Source: Polytrichum commune (Eukaryota; Streptophyta; Polytrichopsida; Polytrichales; Polytrichaceae). From it: 64,000 bases of DNA. The notes beneath the pieces are model-generated. The model was not told the origin of the DNA. It searched no databases and was given only the letters and a program-made list of their open reading frames with translations. The first letter of the stretch is position 1, and every line of letters begins with the position of its first letter. The stretch spans positions 65,857,554 to 65,921,553 of the forward strand of contig OX485803.1 in NCBI GenBank assembly GCA_950295325.1, given 5' to 3'. The position numbers were made by a program, and so were the translations under genes. Below are positions 35,891-48,017 of the stretch, in pieces.

Positions 35891-37703
35891 TCAAGACACC
35901 TTGGCTTTTTTGTTCACGCCAGGCACATTTTTGTTGTGTTCGCTCTCACTTCTCAAGCCTGGCCACATTGTAGCACTCAAATGAAGGTGCCTGATATGTA
36001 AACATTATTACCCAATATACAATACTAAGGAATGCATTTTCAATTTTGAACAGAAAACAACATGTTAATATACTGACAAGAGTTTGATGACCTTCAAAAT
36101 AGATGTGCAATTCCACTCAAAGAACCAACTCTCACGGTAAGCCTCCAAAAACTACTATAAAACATAGTTACTCAAACCTTACTCTATTTCAAAAGCAAGT
36201 CCTCCACATTGTAGAGCTAGAGCTTAAACAATTGTCCTGCCCTTTGGTTAGGCACATGCACCTTTTGGGATATAAGTACACGAGGATTAGACAACAAAAC
36301 ATCCCCAGTACATTCAACATAGAAATAAAAGGGTCGCAAATTACAACACATGTTGTTTGAGATGCATTGTTTTTATTAGGAGTTCACATTAGGTCTCACT
36401 TCAAATGCCCCCAAATTACCACTGCAACACTCAATTAGTACAAAGCAATAGTAAGAGGGATGACATGGATACATTTAGCTGAACATCTATAACCTAGGAA
36501 TTGATTGGTGCTTTAGTCACGAATTTATAAGTTAGGTTTGATCTAGTCAAAACATTGTTGATTTAGTTTTGATGAAACCGGCTTGACTATCTATTTCTCA
36601 TGGTTTAGAATCCAACACTTTTAGAATTTGGACGTAGAAGTTCAAAAGATACGTAGCAAAATATTATTTTTGGAACATCTTATATAGGCATTTTTTAATT
36701 TCCTTTCTCACAACAATATGGTTGCTTGTAGACAAATGTATTCCTCAAAATAGAAATTAACTCATAAAAAAAGTTATCTATTACAAAATGTACTAGTAGG
36801 TAGAGGCCAAAAGTAACGTCTTAGACTACCCCATACAAATGAAGGTGCATTCGTGCACATTTGAAGCATTGGTTGGTGTGTGAAGGTTTAGAGAGTTGGA
36901 GCATTGTAGGTGTACAAGGGCACATTTGGAAGTCATAAGTATTGCACTGAGTGTTTGTAATGCTTAAATGCATATTTTATGCAATTGAGTGTTGATTTGA
37001 GTTGGTTGAGTGAAATTGTGCATATTTGAGGGTATTGAAGGTGATTTGAATATATTGAGGATACAAATGAGTGATAAGGGAAAGGAAGAAATGGGAGATG
37101 AGGGAGAGAAAGAAGTAAGGGGAGAAGAGAGTAAGATTGCATGGCAACCTACAACGTGGCTTTGTATGAGTACTTCATCGCTAATTGTGGAATCATTGAA
37201 GCATCCACTTCCCCATCAACTTGGAAAAGCAAATGCAACTCATCACCCACAACTGAAATGCACACATGTTAGTAGTTGATCACACTTGTAATTTCTATGT
37301 AATGCTATTTGTCTAGGTAATGTTTATGTTTGTTTTCTATGAAATGTCCATGTAATGCTATTAGTTTATGAATTGTTTATGAAGTGCCTATAAAGGTTAC
37401 TACTTGTTGATTCCTTGAAAGTCTGATAATGATTTTGTTATGTGAACCAATGTGCATAATTATCAAAGGACTATCTAATGCTACACTACCGTTGACACAC
37501 AACGCAAGATCACTAGTGCTTGTCACACCTCAAATAATAGACTTTCCATTGAAATTGGTCAATGGTTGACTATCCCTATCTCTAGAGATAATAGATTGTG
37601 CCATTTTTGCTCATGTAATGCTGGATCTTTTACTATTTTATGTCTTTAAACCACATTTGTGTTGGATTGCCCCTTAATCCCATTAGAGATAAATCTTCAT
37701 CAC
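35891..37703. other. No gene seen
   Basis: AT-rich DNA with short frames only; none supported. Confidence 0.5.
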
Positions 37704-38203
37704 TGTGGGACCACGCGAACACCACAATATCCGGATTGGCGTTTTCAAGTGCCTAATCCGGATTTGTCCGGATGACCCTAGTATCGTCCAGGGATTATGT
37801 GAAGTGTAGGAGGTTTAGAACTCTTTGTACCCGCTTACCTTCTACTCCTTAGCCGAATTTCCGGAAACCCCGGTTTCCGGATTTTCGGTCTTTTGGACAC
37901 TCTTCTTCTTCCGGAGTTTGCCTCTCCAGATTGTATCTTTAGGTCCTAATTATAATACTTACTCACCCCTTTGATTCATATGTACCCCTCTACGTTCTAC
38001 CCTCTTTGAATAGGTGGTTTCCTCCGGTGGAGACGTCCCTTATAAGATTGGGATCCGGATATTCCCTCACAACCAATCTGGATTGGCCGAATCCGTCTTG
38101 GCAGGTCACACAGAGATATCCGGATTATATCCTAGGACCGCAACGACCGGAGTATTCCAGATTCCAACCGGAGATCTGACTCGACGGGATAAGTGGGTGA
38201 TCC

Positions 38204-38660
38204 GTACTACTTTCTAGATTGTCCCGTCCATAAGCGGTGAGACCTCTTCAGAAGATCAGATTGCCGCAAGTCCGGATTCCTTCCGGATCTTTGCCCAGTC
38301 CTCCCCACGGCTATCTCACCTAGACGTTACCCAGACATCCGGAACCATGAGGTTCCCTTCCCACTATACTCCAGAGATGGCCTCCAACCTGGAATCCTAA
38401 TTGTTCCGGTCCTTCCATCCTCTTTTGACAGATCGATCCGGCTATCACTTCCTGGGGCTCTACTCAATCTGAGCTAACTGGGCGATCCGTACCACCTTTC
38501 GGATTGGTCCGTCTAAGGGTGGTGGGACCTCTTCAGAAGCTCGGATGGCGTAAGTCCGGACCCCTTCCGGATCTCGCCCAATCCTCCCAGTGGCTATCCC
38601 ACCTAGACGTTACTCAACCCTCCGGAACAGTGAGGTTTCCCTCCCACTACACACAGAGAG
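38204..38660. repeat. Tandem duplication, about 284-bp period
   Basis: 38,204-38,375 and about 38,495-38,655 share blocks such as GAGACCTCTTCAGAAG / GGGACCTCTTCAGAAG, CTCACCTAGACGTTAC and GAGGTTCCCTTCCCACTA-like sequence. Non-coding. Confidence 0.7.
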
Positions 38661-39108
38661 GATCCGCAAGGCAATAACTAGTTATGATCCGGGTCCCTTC
38701 TCCTATGCCGTATCCGGAACTCCTATCCCCTCGCACTCTCCATCCTCCGCTAACACTCTCAGAAGCATTCGTACGCAAAATCAAGCAAGGACAATCAAGG
38801 AGTGAGAGATCAAAAAAGAGTTTATTAGAGTAGAAGTAATCAAAGTAAAACAATGGAGAAGGAACCCTTCTCCAACTCCTTATTCAGCCTTAAGTAGAGG
38901 CCCAAAATCCCTAAACTGAAGGCGGCGGCCTAGGCGGCCGCCGCTACGAAAAACCCTAACTGCATCCGTTCTCCCGGATTTCCCGGATCAAGATCCGGAT
39001 TTTCCGCTGACAAAACCCGAGGGAGAATTTTATTCCTCATCTTCAAAAACTCCTAAGTCCTATCTTCCTACCTCTATTCTGCCTAACTGATCTAACTATC
39101 ATCCTAAC

Positions 39109-41158
39109 CTAAGAAAAACGATGCTTCTTCTGAGCCGTTCCCTCCTTTGAATGGATGCCAAGTCCACTGACGGCGGATGAGCCCCCTCCCGGCGATGCCT
39201 TCTGCAGCCGCGTGAGCATCCTCCTCATGTTCGGAGAAGGGGCAATTTCATCCTCCGAGTCCGCTGCTCTCTCGGTCCGCGGTGTTCCGGATCCTGGTGT
39301 TCCGGAAACTGTATTACCCTTCCGGATGCTCCGGATCGGGGAAGGATCGCTTCCGGTGTGCTGTTCCGGATTCTGTCCACCCGAGGTCAAGGCAGTCCGC
39401 GGATCCCTGTTGGAGGCCGCCCTCGAGGGTGGCGGAGGGAATGGGCTAACCATTTGGCAGTCTAGAAGAGACGACGGCGAGGCTTGGGTCATAGGGGCCT
39501 TACCCCTGCTCGGAGTTGCCTCTCGATCCGAAGTCTGGTGCCTTATTGGCGTCCTAGCCCTGTCCGGAGTCCGGGACCGATCCGAAGTCCGCGGGACAGG
39601 GGACTGGCCCCGTCCGGATCTAACAGACCCGGTGCTCTTCCGCCTCACCTGGGGAGAGCGGATCCTTTCCGGAGCTCTTCCAGAACTAGCAGGCCGAGAA
39701 CCGCCTCCCTGCTGGCTGGGTCTTGCAGACGTTGGCGGATTCTGGACCAGGGCGACTTCACCAACCACCTCGTAGAGGGTTCCGGTTGGTGACCCAGGCG
39801 GACCCGAATAGAGCACCTTCCGGGGTGTTCCGCTTGGCGGAACCACCTTCTGGATTTCCGCTAGGAGATCCTTCATCGTCCGTGAGTATTTCATGAGGAT
39901 GGGGAGGGTCTGTCTGGCGGAAGCGGGTTCTCCGGACTCCATCATCCGGTCGTAGAGATGCGCCTTGTTGACGATCTCTGCCGGATGCCCCACCAGCTCC
40001 CGGATCCGACTGAAGACCACTGCCTGCTCCGCGTGGTACTTCCAGATCTCCTCACTCTTCTGACTCAGCTCCTGAGTCATGGCCACTACCTGCGCGGTGA
40101 GGTGAGCATTCTCCGTCCTGGCTTGCTCGAGCTCCTTCCTGTCCGCCGTCTTTGCCAATTCTCGGAGAATGTTTCCGGGTCCGCAGTCGTCCAGGGCCTG
40201 GTTCGCTCCTCGGACGATGTGTTCCAGCCGGTAGTACTGGTTCTGTAGGTCCTCCAACCCCTCCTGGACCCGCTTGAAGGGATTTTCCGGAAAATCCCAG
40301 GCGGAGAGATCTACATTCCGCCAAGTGGTCTCCCGGCTAGGTCTAGCTTCCGGATGATAGTGAGGGGGAGGAGAGCTTGGCCTCTGGACGGTCGGCGGTG
40401 GGCTTCCGGGTGAAGAGGGAGGGGCCTCCGAAATGATGGGGTCGCTGGAAGTCTCCATCTCGAGGTCTCCAGCTTCCGGATGGAGCTTGTAGGTGACCTC
40501 GTCCGCCACTATCGTCAACAGGTCCTCCTCCTCAGCCGTGATGCAGTCGAAATGCTGATAGAGGTGCAGAATGAAGGGGGAGGAAGGAGGGTTTCCGGCC
40601 TATATGGGGGAGGGCCCGTCCTACTATCTCTTGAATGATCAGCCCCCAATTCACTGGCTGAACTCCGGACATAGCTCCGAACAGGGTGTTAGCCATGGTA
40701 AGGCTAATCCTCTTCGGCTTGTCCGGGTTTAGGATGGGCAGGAGGAACTCTAACACCCTCTGCTCTCTTAGGTTCCGGCAGTTCCCGGGGTGAAAACCGT
40801 CCTTCGGGTCCGCGTCCCCTCTAAATTTTCCGGCGAATAGGCCATCGCGGCGGCCGGCCCATCCTTCCGTAATTCCCCTCGGAAACCCGTAGACCCTATT
40901 CCATACATCCGGAGTCCAACTATCCGGATCCCTCATCTTGGTTCCTCACCACTGATTTCCTCTCTCGAACTTGAACTCCCGGAGAGTATCTTCCGCTCGG
41001 AGGTTCCAGGGTTTGGCGAGCAACCCCGCGCAACCCATAACCCGGAGATCCTCCGCTAGCTCTTGCAACTCCCCGTCCTCCCTCGGAATTGCAGGGATGA
41101 GGGCTTTGAGCGGAACCGGGATGGGTTCCCTCCGATCCTCTTCCCGTGCTTCCGGCAT
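39109..41158 (-). pseudogene. Gag-like transposon protein, one stop and one frameshift
   Basis: Starts MPEAREEDRRE at 41,158. An in-frame TGA follows residue 70 (about 40,946), and reading resumes in the same frame with DSWTPDVWNRVYGF and GMSLT-less SLTMANTLFGAMSG up to about 40,570. A frameshift there moves to the frame that runs uninterrupted to 39,109 (469 codons). The middle (about residues 330-400) is Glu/Gln/Leu-rich and coiled-coil-like; the C-terminal third is Pro/Ser/Arg/Thr-rich and disordered (RTPDRARTP). The first domain resembles the putative plant transposon protein type (NW..II.EIV, then a hydrophobic P-F-I-L-H-L-like stretch), a gag-like fold; this is inference. No protease or polymerase. 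Confidence 0.55.
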
Positions 41159-41926
41159 TTTCCTCTCTTCTCTATCTGTCTCAACTGCGGAAACTCTCTC
41201 CCCTCCGGATTCCCTCTCTTCCGCCTAATTGCTACAAAGTCCCAGCAAGCCAACTGCCGGCGACTAGAAAGTGCGGAGTCCCAGCAATCCAACTGCTGGC
41301 GGCTCGAAAAAAACAACCTCACCACTCGTTCTCTCAACAATTTGCCTCTTGTGAACAGGAAAAAAAAAGTGGGAAGAAGAAGGAAGGGACACTTAAATAT
41401 CCTTCCTCCTTCTTTCTTCCCTTATTACCGTTTGGTTTAACGGAAAACGGTTGCTAACCGTTTTCCGACGGTTCTTCCCCCAACCGTCATAAATCCATTG
41501 TAACCGCCACTTCCGGACCGTTGGTTAATCTTGGCGCGACCGTTACTTGGTCCGGACCATGATCAAACGGTCCCCCTAACCCATTTTGAATTTTGGACAG
41601 ACCGGTACTAATATTCTTTTTTATCTTTTTTATCGCGCGAGGCGGAATTAGAATGCCCTATTTCCTAGTACAATTAATTTAACCTAAGAGACCCTATTAT
41701 TCTCATATAAGCAGGGTAAAATATGGAAAATGGATCCGTATTTCCGTATTTCCGTATTTCCGTCGAATGTTGGACTCCCACAATCAGTATTTCAGAATGC
41801 AATATTAGGAAGCCTCATGGAATTCTTTCAATTGGACCATCAAATTGACACTAGCCACAAGTCTATCTCATAGAGGGTACCTCATACCACCACCGTAAGG
41901 AATCAACAGTGATGTGGATTTTATTG

Positions 41927-42018
41927 GAATCAATAGGAGATAAGATTGCACAAGCATAGACACCTATACAAAGGCATATGAACAATGCTTGGATTGAGAT
42001 GGTCTCATGCTCTCCTTG
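41927..42018 (-). mobile_element. Copia LTR fragment, minus strand
   Basis: Reverse complement of the LTR block at 17,163-17,255 (GCAAGGAGAGCATGAGACCA, TTGTATAGGTGTCTATGCTT). It belongs with the RT fragment at 43,683-43,862; the 1.3 kb that should separate them is missing, and a TG...CA element now sits at the junction. Confidence 0.75.
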
Positions 42019-42023
42019 CTTTC

Positions 42024-43677
42024 TGTCAGCCATAAACCCCCACCCTTGTGCGTTGTAATCCGGGTGAGAGCCCATGGCTCACATGCACTTGCCTACTTTC
42101 CCTTAGCCTTGGAATTAAGCTCCCAACGCCACAACCAAATAAATATAAAACACACAACTTTTATTCAAATGGCCCAAGGTACAAGTATTGAGAAATACTC
42201 TATGCCCTTGTGGTCATTGCCCACGCATACTCATCCATCATGTCACACTGAAAACACTAAACCTCACTACACTGAACTATGCTAAGCATGGTTTAAGGCC
42301 AACACCAAATCAACGGTCGTCAAGGCCAATTCCCTTGCCAAGATTTGCTAATTAGGTAATACATTTTTCCTCTACCCTACGTATGAATCACCTACATCCC
42401 TAATCCTAATTCCTAAGTCCCTTACTACCTACCATTTGGATCTACCAGCCCAGTGCTATCCCCTGTTCCAACTCAGTTAAGCCGTGCCCATAACCTCGAC
42501 AGTGGTTGATTCCTGATTCCGGCAGCCTCTTAGGCCTTCGGCCTAGTTCATCTAACGGTCGTTGTATGTACCGACCTTGAGCCTCCTGCCCTGGCAACGC
42601 ACTCCGTTACCACAAGCTCTAGCCCCTCCCACAACAGTTGTTGCCACTTGCTTGCACAGACTCTTGAAATTCAAGCTCCCTGTGATCACCTGCAGCTACA
42701 TTCAGCCGCATTCGAGGCACTGAACCTCTACAGATTCGCCACTATCTAGTCAATTGACCAGAAATTGAACTCGGGGGGGCTTCGCCTTGGTTGGTGAACC
42801 GAACTTTGACCCTTCAATCAGATTCAGAGTGTGGCAAACTTCCCTCATTCAAGTATGAGCGTCGAATTTCCTTGCTGGCCGCCTGGTCGCATCTCTCTAA
42901 TGCCCATTCTTCAGTCCCTCCTACAAATTCTGGCACCCTCCTCCGCGGTCAATCCCCTTTGTGCGGCTACTGAGCTTCCACCCACCCCATTGCGAGTTCG
43001 ATTCTCACTCTGGGTTCCAGCACACCTCGGGGACATGCTTCCTTGCCCCCTAGCCCATTCCATACTCTTCACACACCAGAAGAGCCCTTGAGCCTAGAAT
43101 CCACAACCTTCTGCCCCAACCCCAGATTATTTCTTCCTCTGTACCCACTTCTCTATGCCTACATTTGCTGCTTTCCCCACCATGAGTTCAATGTCGCCAA
43201 TTTTATGGTAATTGAGCCTCCCAACATCCCGCTGGCCGAAGGCAATGCAGACCAACTCCAAAAAATCGCAACATCGGACTGCGCGACGCCCACCGCGGCT
43301 GCTCCACCTCTGTTCAGTTGATTAGAGAGCCCGAGAGAGAGAGAGAGGATCCCCTCTTCCTTTGCAGATCCCCTAGATTATCCACAAGGCCCTAACCCCC
43401 CCCCCCTAAACGGACAGCGAGGTGCCTAATTCAAACGCTAAAACCCTGAATTCGAACCCTCTGCCTGAAGTAATACCTAACCCTCAACAATTACTAGATC
43501 AATTAAGCGATGATCCTAACCTCTAATTAACTCAACACACGAGCTTTAAGTAACTCCAATCTAAGCTAATGAACATCACTCTTTTTATTGTTTTTGAACG
43601 TTTCATGTAAATCCAAAGCCTAAAATTTTAATTATTTTAAGATTAAGAACGCATGTGGGCACGATTTTGGGCTCACA
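42024..43677 (-). mobile_element. TGTGAG-family LTR-like element, copy 5 (no micropeptide)
   Basis: On the minus strand it starts TGTGAGCCCAAAATCGTGCC and ends in the conserved CACCCGGATTACAACGCA...GGGTGGGGGTTTATGGCTGACA block (in pieces), with the 5-bp duplication GAAAG (CTTTC on the plus strand at 42,019-42,023 and 43,678-43,682). 1,654 bp. It keeps the hairpin (42,184-42,199) but has no RGISL-type ORF. A CT-dinucleotide run lies near 43,340. Confidence 0.8.
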
Positions 43678-43682
43678 CTTTC

Positions 43683-43862
43683 TCTTGTACAAAGCCCTCC
43701 GGTTAATACATATAAATCTTCACCTTCAATATTTCATTAAAAAAACACCGTTTTTACATCCATTTGATGGATCTCCCAATTTAAGGCCGATCCTAATGCG
43801 AGTATGCATCTAATGATGATAAACTTGGCCACGGGAGCAAAGGTCTCATTAAATTCCACTCA
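43683..43862 (-). pseudogene. pol: Copia RT fragment
   Basis: Minus-strand reading gives NETFAPVAKFIIIRCI and EIHQMDVKTVFF, the same Copia lineage as the copy at 15.6 kb. Truncated directly after the EGFVQE block. Confidence 0.8.
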
Positions 43863-43865
43863 TCA

Positions 43866-44530
43866 AAAAAACTTTGGATTTGGAAGAAGATGAAGTCTTC
43901 GGAAATGAGGTTGAAATCGAAATGCAAGAAGCCGAGGAAGATGACACCCGAGACCTGGTGCTAGAGGAGGCAGAGCAGATCGCAAAGGGCGAAGGTGAAG
44001 AAGAAGTAGGAGGTAACCAAATGAGTGTAGGGGAACTCAAAGAAAACACTGTAGTTGGACCATGGCGTAGAAGGGCAAGATGCACGGAATGGCAGAAGTG
44101 TTGAAAGGAACAACAACCTAGATGGTTGCACCAAACACTTGGGACTATCACTACATCACGCACAAGGAAGGGGTGAGGGCAAGGCAAGAGGCAAGGAGCG
44201 AGCCAGTGGCTCACGCTACCCACAAGGCGGCAGAGCAAGAGAGGGAAGAGGAGGAGACATAAGGAAACTCTGCCCAAAGGTTGCAAGGCCACAAGTGGTG
44301 TTAGGGAGGCACTAGAGGCCAAGAGGGTGGACGAAGATGCCTAGAGGGAATAAGAACTAGGGGGGCGAACCAGGGGGACGCCCCCTCAAGGTCAGAACGG
44401 TCAAGGAACAACCTTTGAGGGCCAGAAAGGATGGGCCTTTGGCAATGACAAAAATGAAAGCGGGGTAAAGCTACAAAAGGGATAGGCCAAGGAATTACTT
44501 GAAAGAGGGGATGGGTCCAAGGGAAAACAC
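43866..44530 (+). pseudogene. Probable 5' part of a LINE (ORF1 region)
   Basis: Open but broken plus-strand frames rich in Glu, Arg and Gly (43,874-44,104 and 44,055-44,315). It is interrupted by the pogo-type insertion at 44,531; on the other side of that insertion LINE coding sequence continues. ORF1 identity is inferred from position, not from motifs. Confidence 0.35.
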
Positions 44531-44532
44531 TA

Positions 44533-44558
44533 CCGTACCTTAGGGGCAGCTTCGGCAA
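44533..44558 (+). repeat. Left terminal inverted repeat of pogo-type element
   Basis: CCGTACCTTAGGGGCAGC plus eight further bases; perfect inverted match to 48,577-48,602. TA duplication at 44,531-44,532. Confidence 0.9.
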
Positions 44559-44924
44559 CTCGTGGTCGAATAATTAATTAATTTCAAATTTTAATGTCCG
44601 GCAGAAATAAAAGTAATATTTAAGAATTCGACTTTTTGAAAAAATAAATAACTATAGGTTCAACTTTCATCCACAGTTCATGGCGTTTCATTCTTTGTTT
44701 GCTACTTCATTATGATGTTTTGAAAGTGGCAGCCGACCTTTACCTTAACTTAACCTAAATGTTCACTTAAGTTTGCTTAACTAACCCTAATCTCAATGTT
44801 TACCATGGGGGCATGTTTGTGCAAATGCTAGTTTGTCAAGGGACTTGTGAGAAGTTTGCAACATTGCTTTGATTCTTGTAAGTGCTTATAAGGTTAAGTG
44901 TTTTGCCAATGAGTGATTGAGAGT

Positions 44925-46395
44925 ATGGGTAAACAACAAGTTTTGAGCAATATGTTCACAGTCATAGACAAAGAGGAAATGGAAGATAGGGTTGAGCGTG
45001 ACTTTGCTCAGCTACATGTGAAGATGGAGTTGGAGAAATCAATCAAGAAAGAAGTTCAGAAATGTCCAGTGGGGAGGCCTAAGAGGGAGATTGAAGCTGT
45101 ACTTGTTCCAATCAAAGAGGAGAAATGTGACACAACACCAAAGAGGAAAAAAACTAGAGGACCATACAAGAACTGGTTTGTACCATCTCTCTGCACCTGT
45201 GTAAGTTGCTGTTTCTTTGAAGATTGTTTGTTTTGTACCATCTTTTAGTTCCCCTGTCTTAGTGAACCATTCTCTCATGGAACCTCTGGTTAAATCATCA
45301 TAAACACTCTTGGTTTGTCCAGGCAACTTGTATTTCGTTTGCAAATACTTCAAAGCATGACCAATACTTCTATGATGTGTTACAGCCCATTCCATTGCAC
45401 CAGAACTGGTCATAAACACTGACCAAACAGGGATACATCTGGTACCAGCGGGAGGTGCACGCACTTGGGTAGAGAAAGGGTCCAAACATGTACAAATCTT
45501 AGGTATGGAAGACAAAAGACAAATTACAGTTTCAGTGTCTTCTTCAGCTGCAGGAAACTTGTTACCTTTTCAACTTGTCTTTACAGGGACTACAGATAGA
45601 TCTCTCCCACCTCGAAATGAAGGTCGCCAAATGTGTGAAGATGCCGGTTGGCATTTAACATATAGCAGCAATCATTGGAGCAACTTGACCACTTGCAAGC
45701 AATTTGTTGAACGAATTTTACAATCTTATAGAAGAAAACAAGTGCAAGAGATGGGATTGGATGAAGAAACAAAGTTGATATGGCTGCTGGACTGTTGGAG
45801 TGTTCATATTTCTAAGGACTTCATTTGTTGGTTGAAGATATCACATCCACAGATTCTACTTATCTTTGTCCCTGCAAATTGCACCAGCGTTTTTCAGCCA
45901 GCAGATTTGATTTTACAGCGCCCATTCAAGCATGGTTTCAGACAACAGTTTGACAATTACACTTCTGAAAATATTGGCAAACAGATTGACGAGAAGGAAT
46001 TACAAGATGTAGAGTTAAATACAAAAATGTCAGTGCTTAAGCCTTTGTTGTGCAGCTGGTTGTATCAAGCATGGCAACATATCAACAAAAAAGACATGAT
46101 TAAACGAGGATGGAGCATGTGTGGCTTAGATCAAGCATTTGAATCATCATTTTAGACATCTGCTATGGAGGAACACATGAAGAGTTCACTGTTCAACGAA
46201 GTACAAGGTGCAGAAGAAATTTGCAAGGAAAAGGATGACGAAACAGATCCAGACGAAAGTATTGAAGCCATAATGGAGAAGAATCTATCTCTTGTTGCTG
46301 CTACAAGGGAAAACAAAAGATCTGTAGTGACAACCATGAAAGATCGAGCCAGAAAAATGTATGTTCATTCCAAACAAGTTCAAAGAAAAAGTTGA
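44925..46395 (+). pseudogene. Pogo-type DDE_1 transposase with inverted internal segment
   Basis: The N-terminal part (ATG 44,925) is charged and ends in KRKKTRGPYKNWF near 45,178. The next homologous region, AMEWAVTHHRSIGHALKYLQ and RGSMREWFTKTGELKDGTKQ, is on the minus strand at about 45,480-45,240, so roughly 260 bp are inverted. Plus-strand coding resumes at 45,505 with DDE_1 blocks: KRQITVSVSSSA, LVFTGTTDRSLPP, LLDCWSVH (catalytic Asp) and PANCTSVFQPADL. The first catalytic Asp region is not present. A TAG at 46,153 interrupts the C-terminus, which continues in frame to 46,395. Non-functional. Confidence 0.8.
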
Positions 46396-47518
46396 AGTTA
46401 CATCTGAAGTGTTAAAATGTGAGATCTTTTTATTGCCATAAACTTGTAATTTTCTTACCAAGACTAACTGCCTACAATTTGAATTTTATCCTATGCCAGA
46501 ACCCTACACGCAGATGACAAGCACGACACTGATCAGGGTACGAAAGATAAGAGACAACGAAGCAGGAAATCAAGTGCACAAAAGAATGTTTCAAGAATGG
46601 ACAAGTTGAATGAAGATTGACAAGTTGGAGCACACATCTTTGGATATATGTTCTTGCAACTGTTCATCCCCAATCAATCTAGCAGATTCAAATTTGTGGG
46701 CAAGCCTTGATTTCCTCTAGTTATAGACTGCACGTTCAAAGCAAGATGCAGTTTAGATGATTCAGACTTGTAAAACAAACATTGACTTCCACATTCAATG
46801 CAAGTAAGTTTAAATCAGAGTTGTAAAGAAAACATTGACAGCTACAAAACCAGAGCTTACAAATGGTCACAAACCCCTAGAGTTTGATATTAACCCCTAG
46901 AGCATTCATTCCAACAACAAATTCAAAGAACTTCATCTCAACAGAGAGATTCTAGAACTAGAAACAACTATTCAAGGAGTTGCAGACGATAATATCCTAA
47001 GCATGGAACTCAGTACAGCAGTTCAGAGATGCATTGAACTCAAGAGAAACAATGAGATCCTTGTGCAACTCTCCTGCCTCGAATGGTAGACGAACTTGAG
47101 AATTGGAATGGATTGAATGAACACTGAAGATTGGTGATGAACTCTCAACCCAATTATAGCAAGCACAGGCTCACACTGTCCCCCTCTATCGGATCCTTAA
47201 TGAGCGGAAACTTGAGAGACGCCAATCAATCACCGACCTCGTCCGGCCCCTAACCTACTGCCGTCCTCGATTTAAGAAGTGCCTCTTCCCGGGTTTAGGG
47301 TTTAGGGTTTGGGGATTTAAGAAGTTGCTCTTGGCACTGTCTGATTCAAGTGGAACTTACGTCCAGCAGCAGCTTCCTGCACTTGGGAACTGCAAAATGA
47401 CCACAGAAACTGTCCACCCACAGAACCCAACATCAGTTTAAATTAAATCACTCTATAGGATTGCAAAAATAAATGTGACTGGCATCTTTGTAATCTAGTC
47501 AGTAGTGGGAACAAACCA
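46396..47518. other. Non-coding interior of the pogo-type element
   Basis: No gene seen. Short TTTAGGG repeats at about 47,293-47,312 (two to three units) are too few to be telomeric. Confidence 0.5.
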
Positions 47519-47747
47519 TCATACGACTAAGTGCTTCAACGCAGATGGCTTACTCGGTGGCTGTGGTTGTCCAGATTTTGCACTCGACAAGTTGTCATAG
47601 AGCTCCTGGAGCTGCTGGGAGCGTTGCAACCCAAACTCCTCTGAGGTTAGCTCCCTGCCATGTGTGGTTTTCCTCGTTTTGATGCTCCCATTGTAGTAGC
47701 CATCGCCCCACACTAAGTCCCTGTCATTCATACATAAAATCCGATGC

Positions 47748-48017
47748 TCAAGGACCACAAATCTGATCAGCACTGTAAGAGTCTCCGAGCATCCGACTAA
47801 GTGTCTTCAAAAACCTTCGGTGTCCTCTTGAGCCATCAGGAAACCGAATCCCCACTCTACATGCACCAGGAGTTTTGGTACCAGGCTCCTCAGGTAATGT
47901 TGGATAGACATCAGGTTTAATAACCTCCACAGCTGTGGATGATATGTACACAACCCAACTGCAAGACACAACAACAGACACAACTGTAATCAAGAAATTA
48001 TTGCCAGTCACCACCAA
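47748..48017 (-). pseudogene. Captured UBX-domain gene fragment (tentative)
   Basis: Minus-strand exon-like reading preceded by a good acceptor (TCTTGCAG, about 47,960). It contains YPTLPEEPG...CRVGIRFPDGSRGHRRFLKT, which matches the opening of a UBX domain (basic strand with R-x-P-D-G and R-R-F). UBX proteins are adaptors for the CDC48/p97 ATPase. Sequence upstream on the minus strand (about 48,180-48,020) looks like a plant gene leader with a GTTTAGGGTT telo-box. The frame ends soon after at ICGP-stop. A second frame at 47,519-47,773 may be another exon. Inference: a host gene piece carried by the transposon. Confidence 0.45.

Larger units (their letters stand above)
37704..41782 (-). mobile_element. 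CCGGA-rich TG...CA element with gag-like gene
   Basis: Ends TGTGGGA and TCCCACA (7-bp inverted) with near-identical flanks ATCAC / ATCAG, taken as a 5-bp duplication with one change. Base use differs sharply from the neighbours: CpG-rich and full of TCCGGAT-type motifs throughout. It carries one long minus-strand gene and no polymerase, and no long direct terminal repeats were seen, so it is either a giant solo LTR with an ORF or a non-autonomous gag-only element that lost its LTRs. Confidence 0.6.

Noticed and set aside
36933-37279. Leu/Pro- and Glu/Lys-rich frames on opposite strands
   Set aside because: Low-complexity A/G-rich DNA; no support.
39155-39792. Plus-strand frames over the gag-like gene
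   Set aside because: Antisense shadows; the minus-strand frame is longer and has coherent composition.
47293-47312. TTTAGGG units
   Set aside because: Only two to three units; not a telomere.
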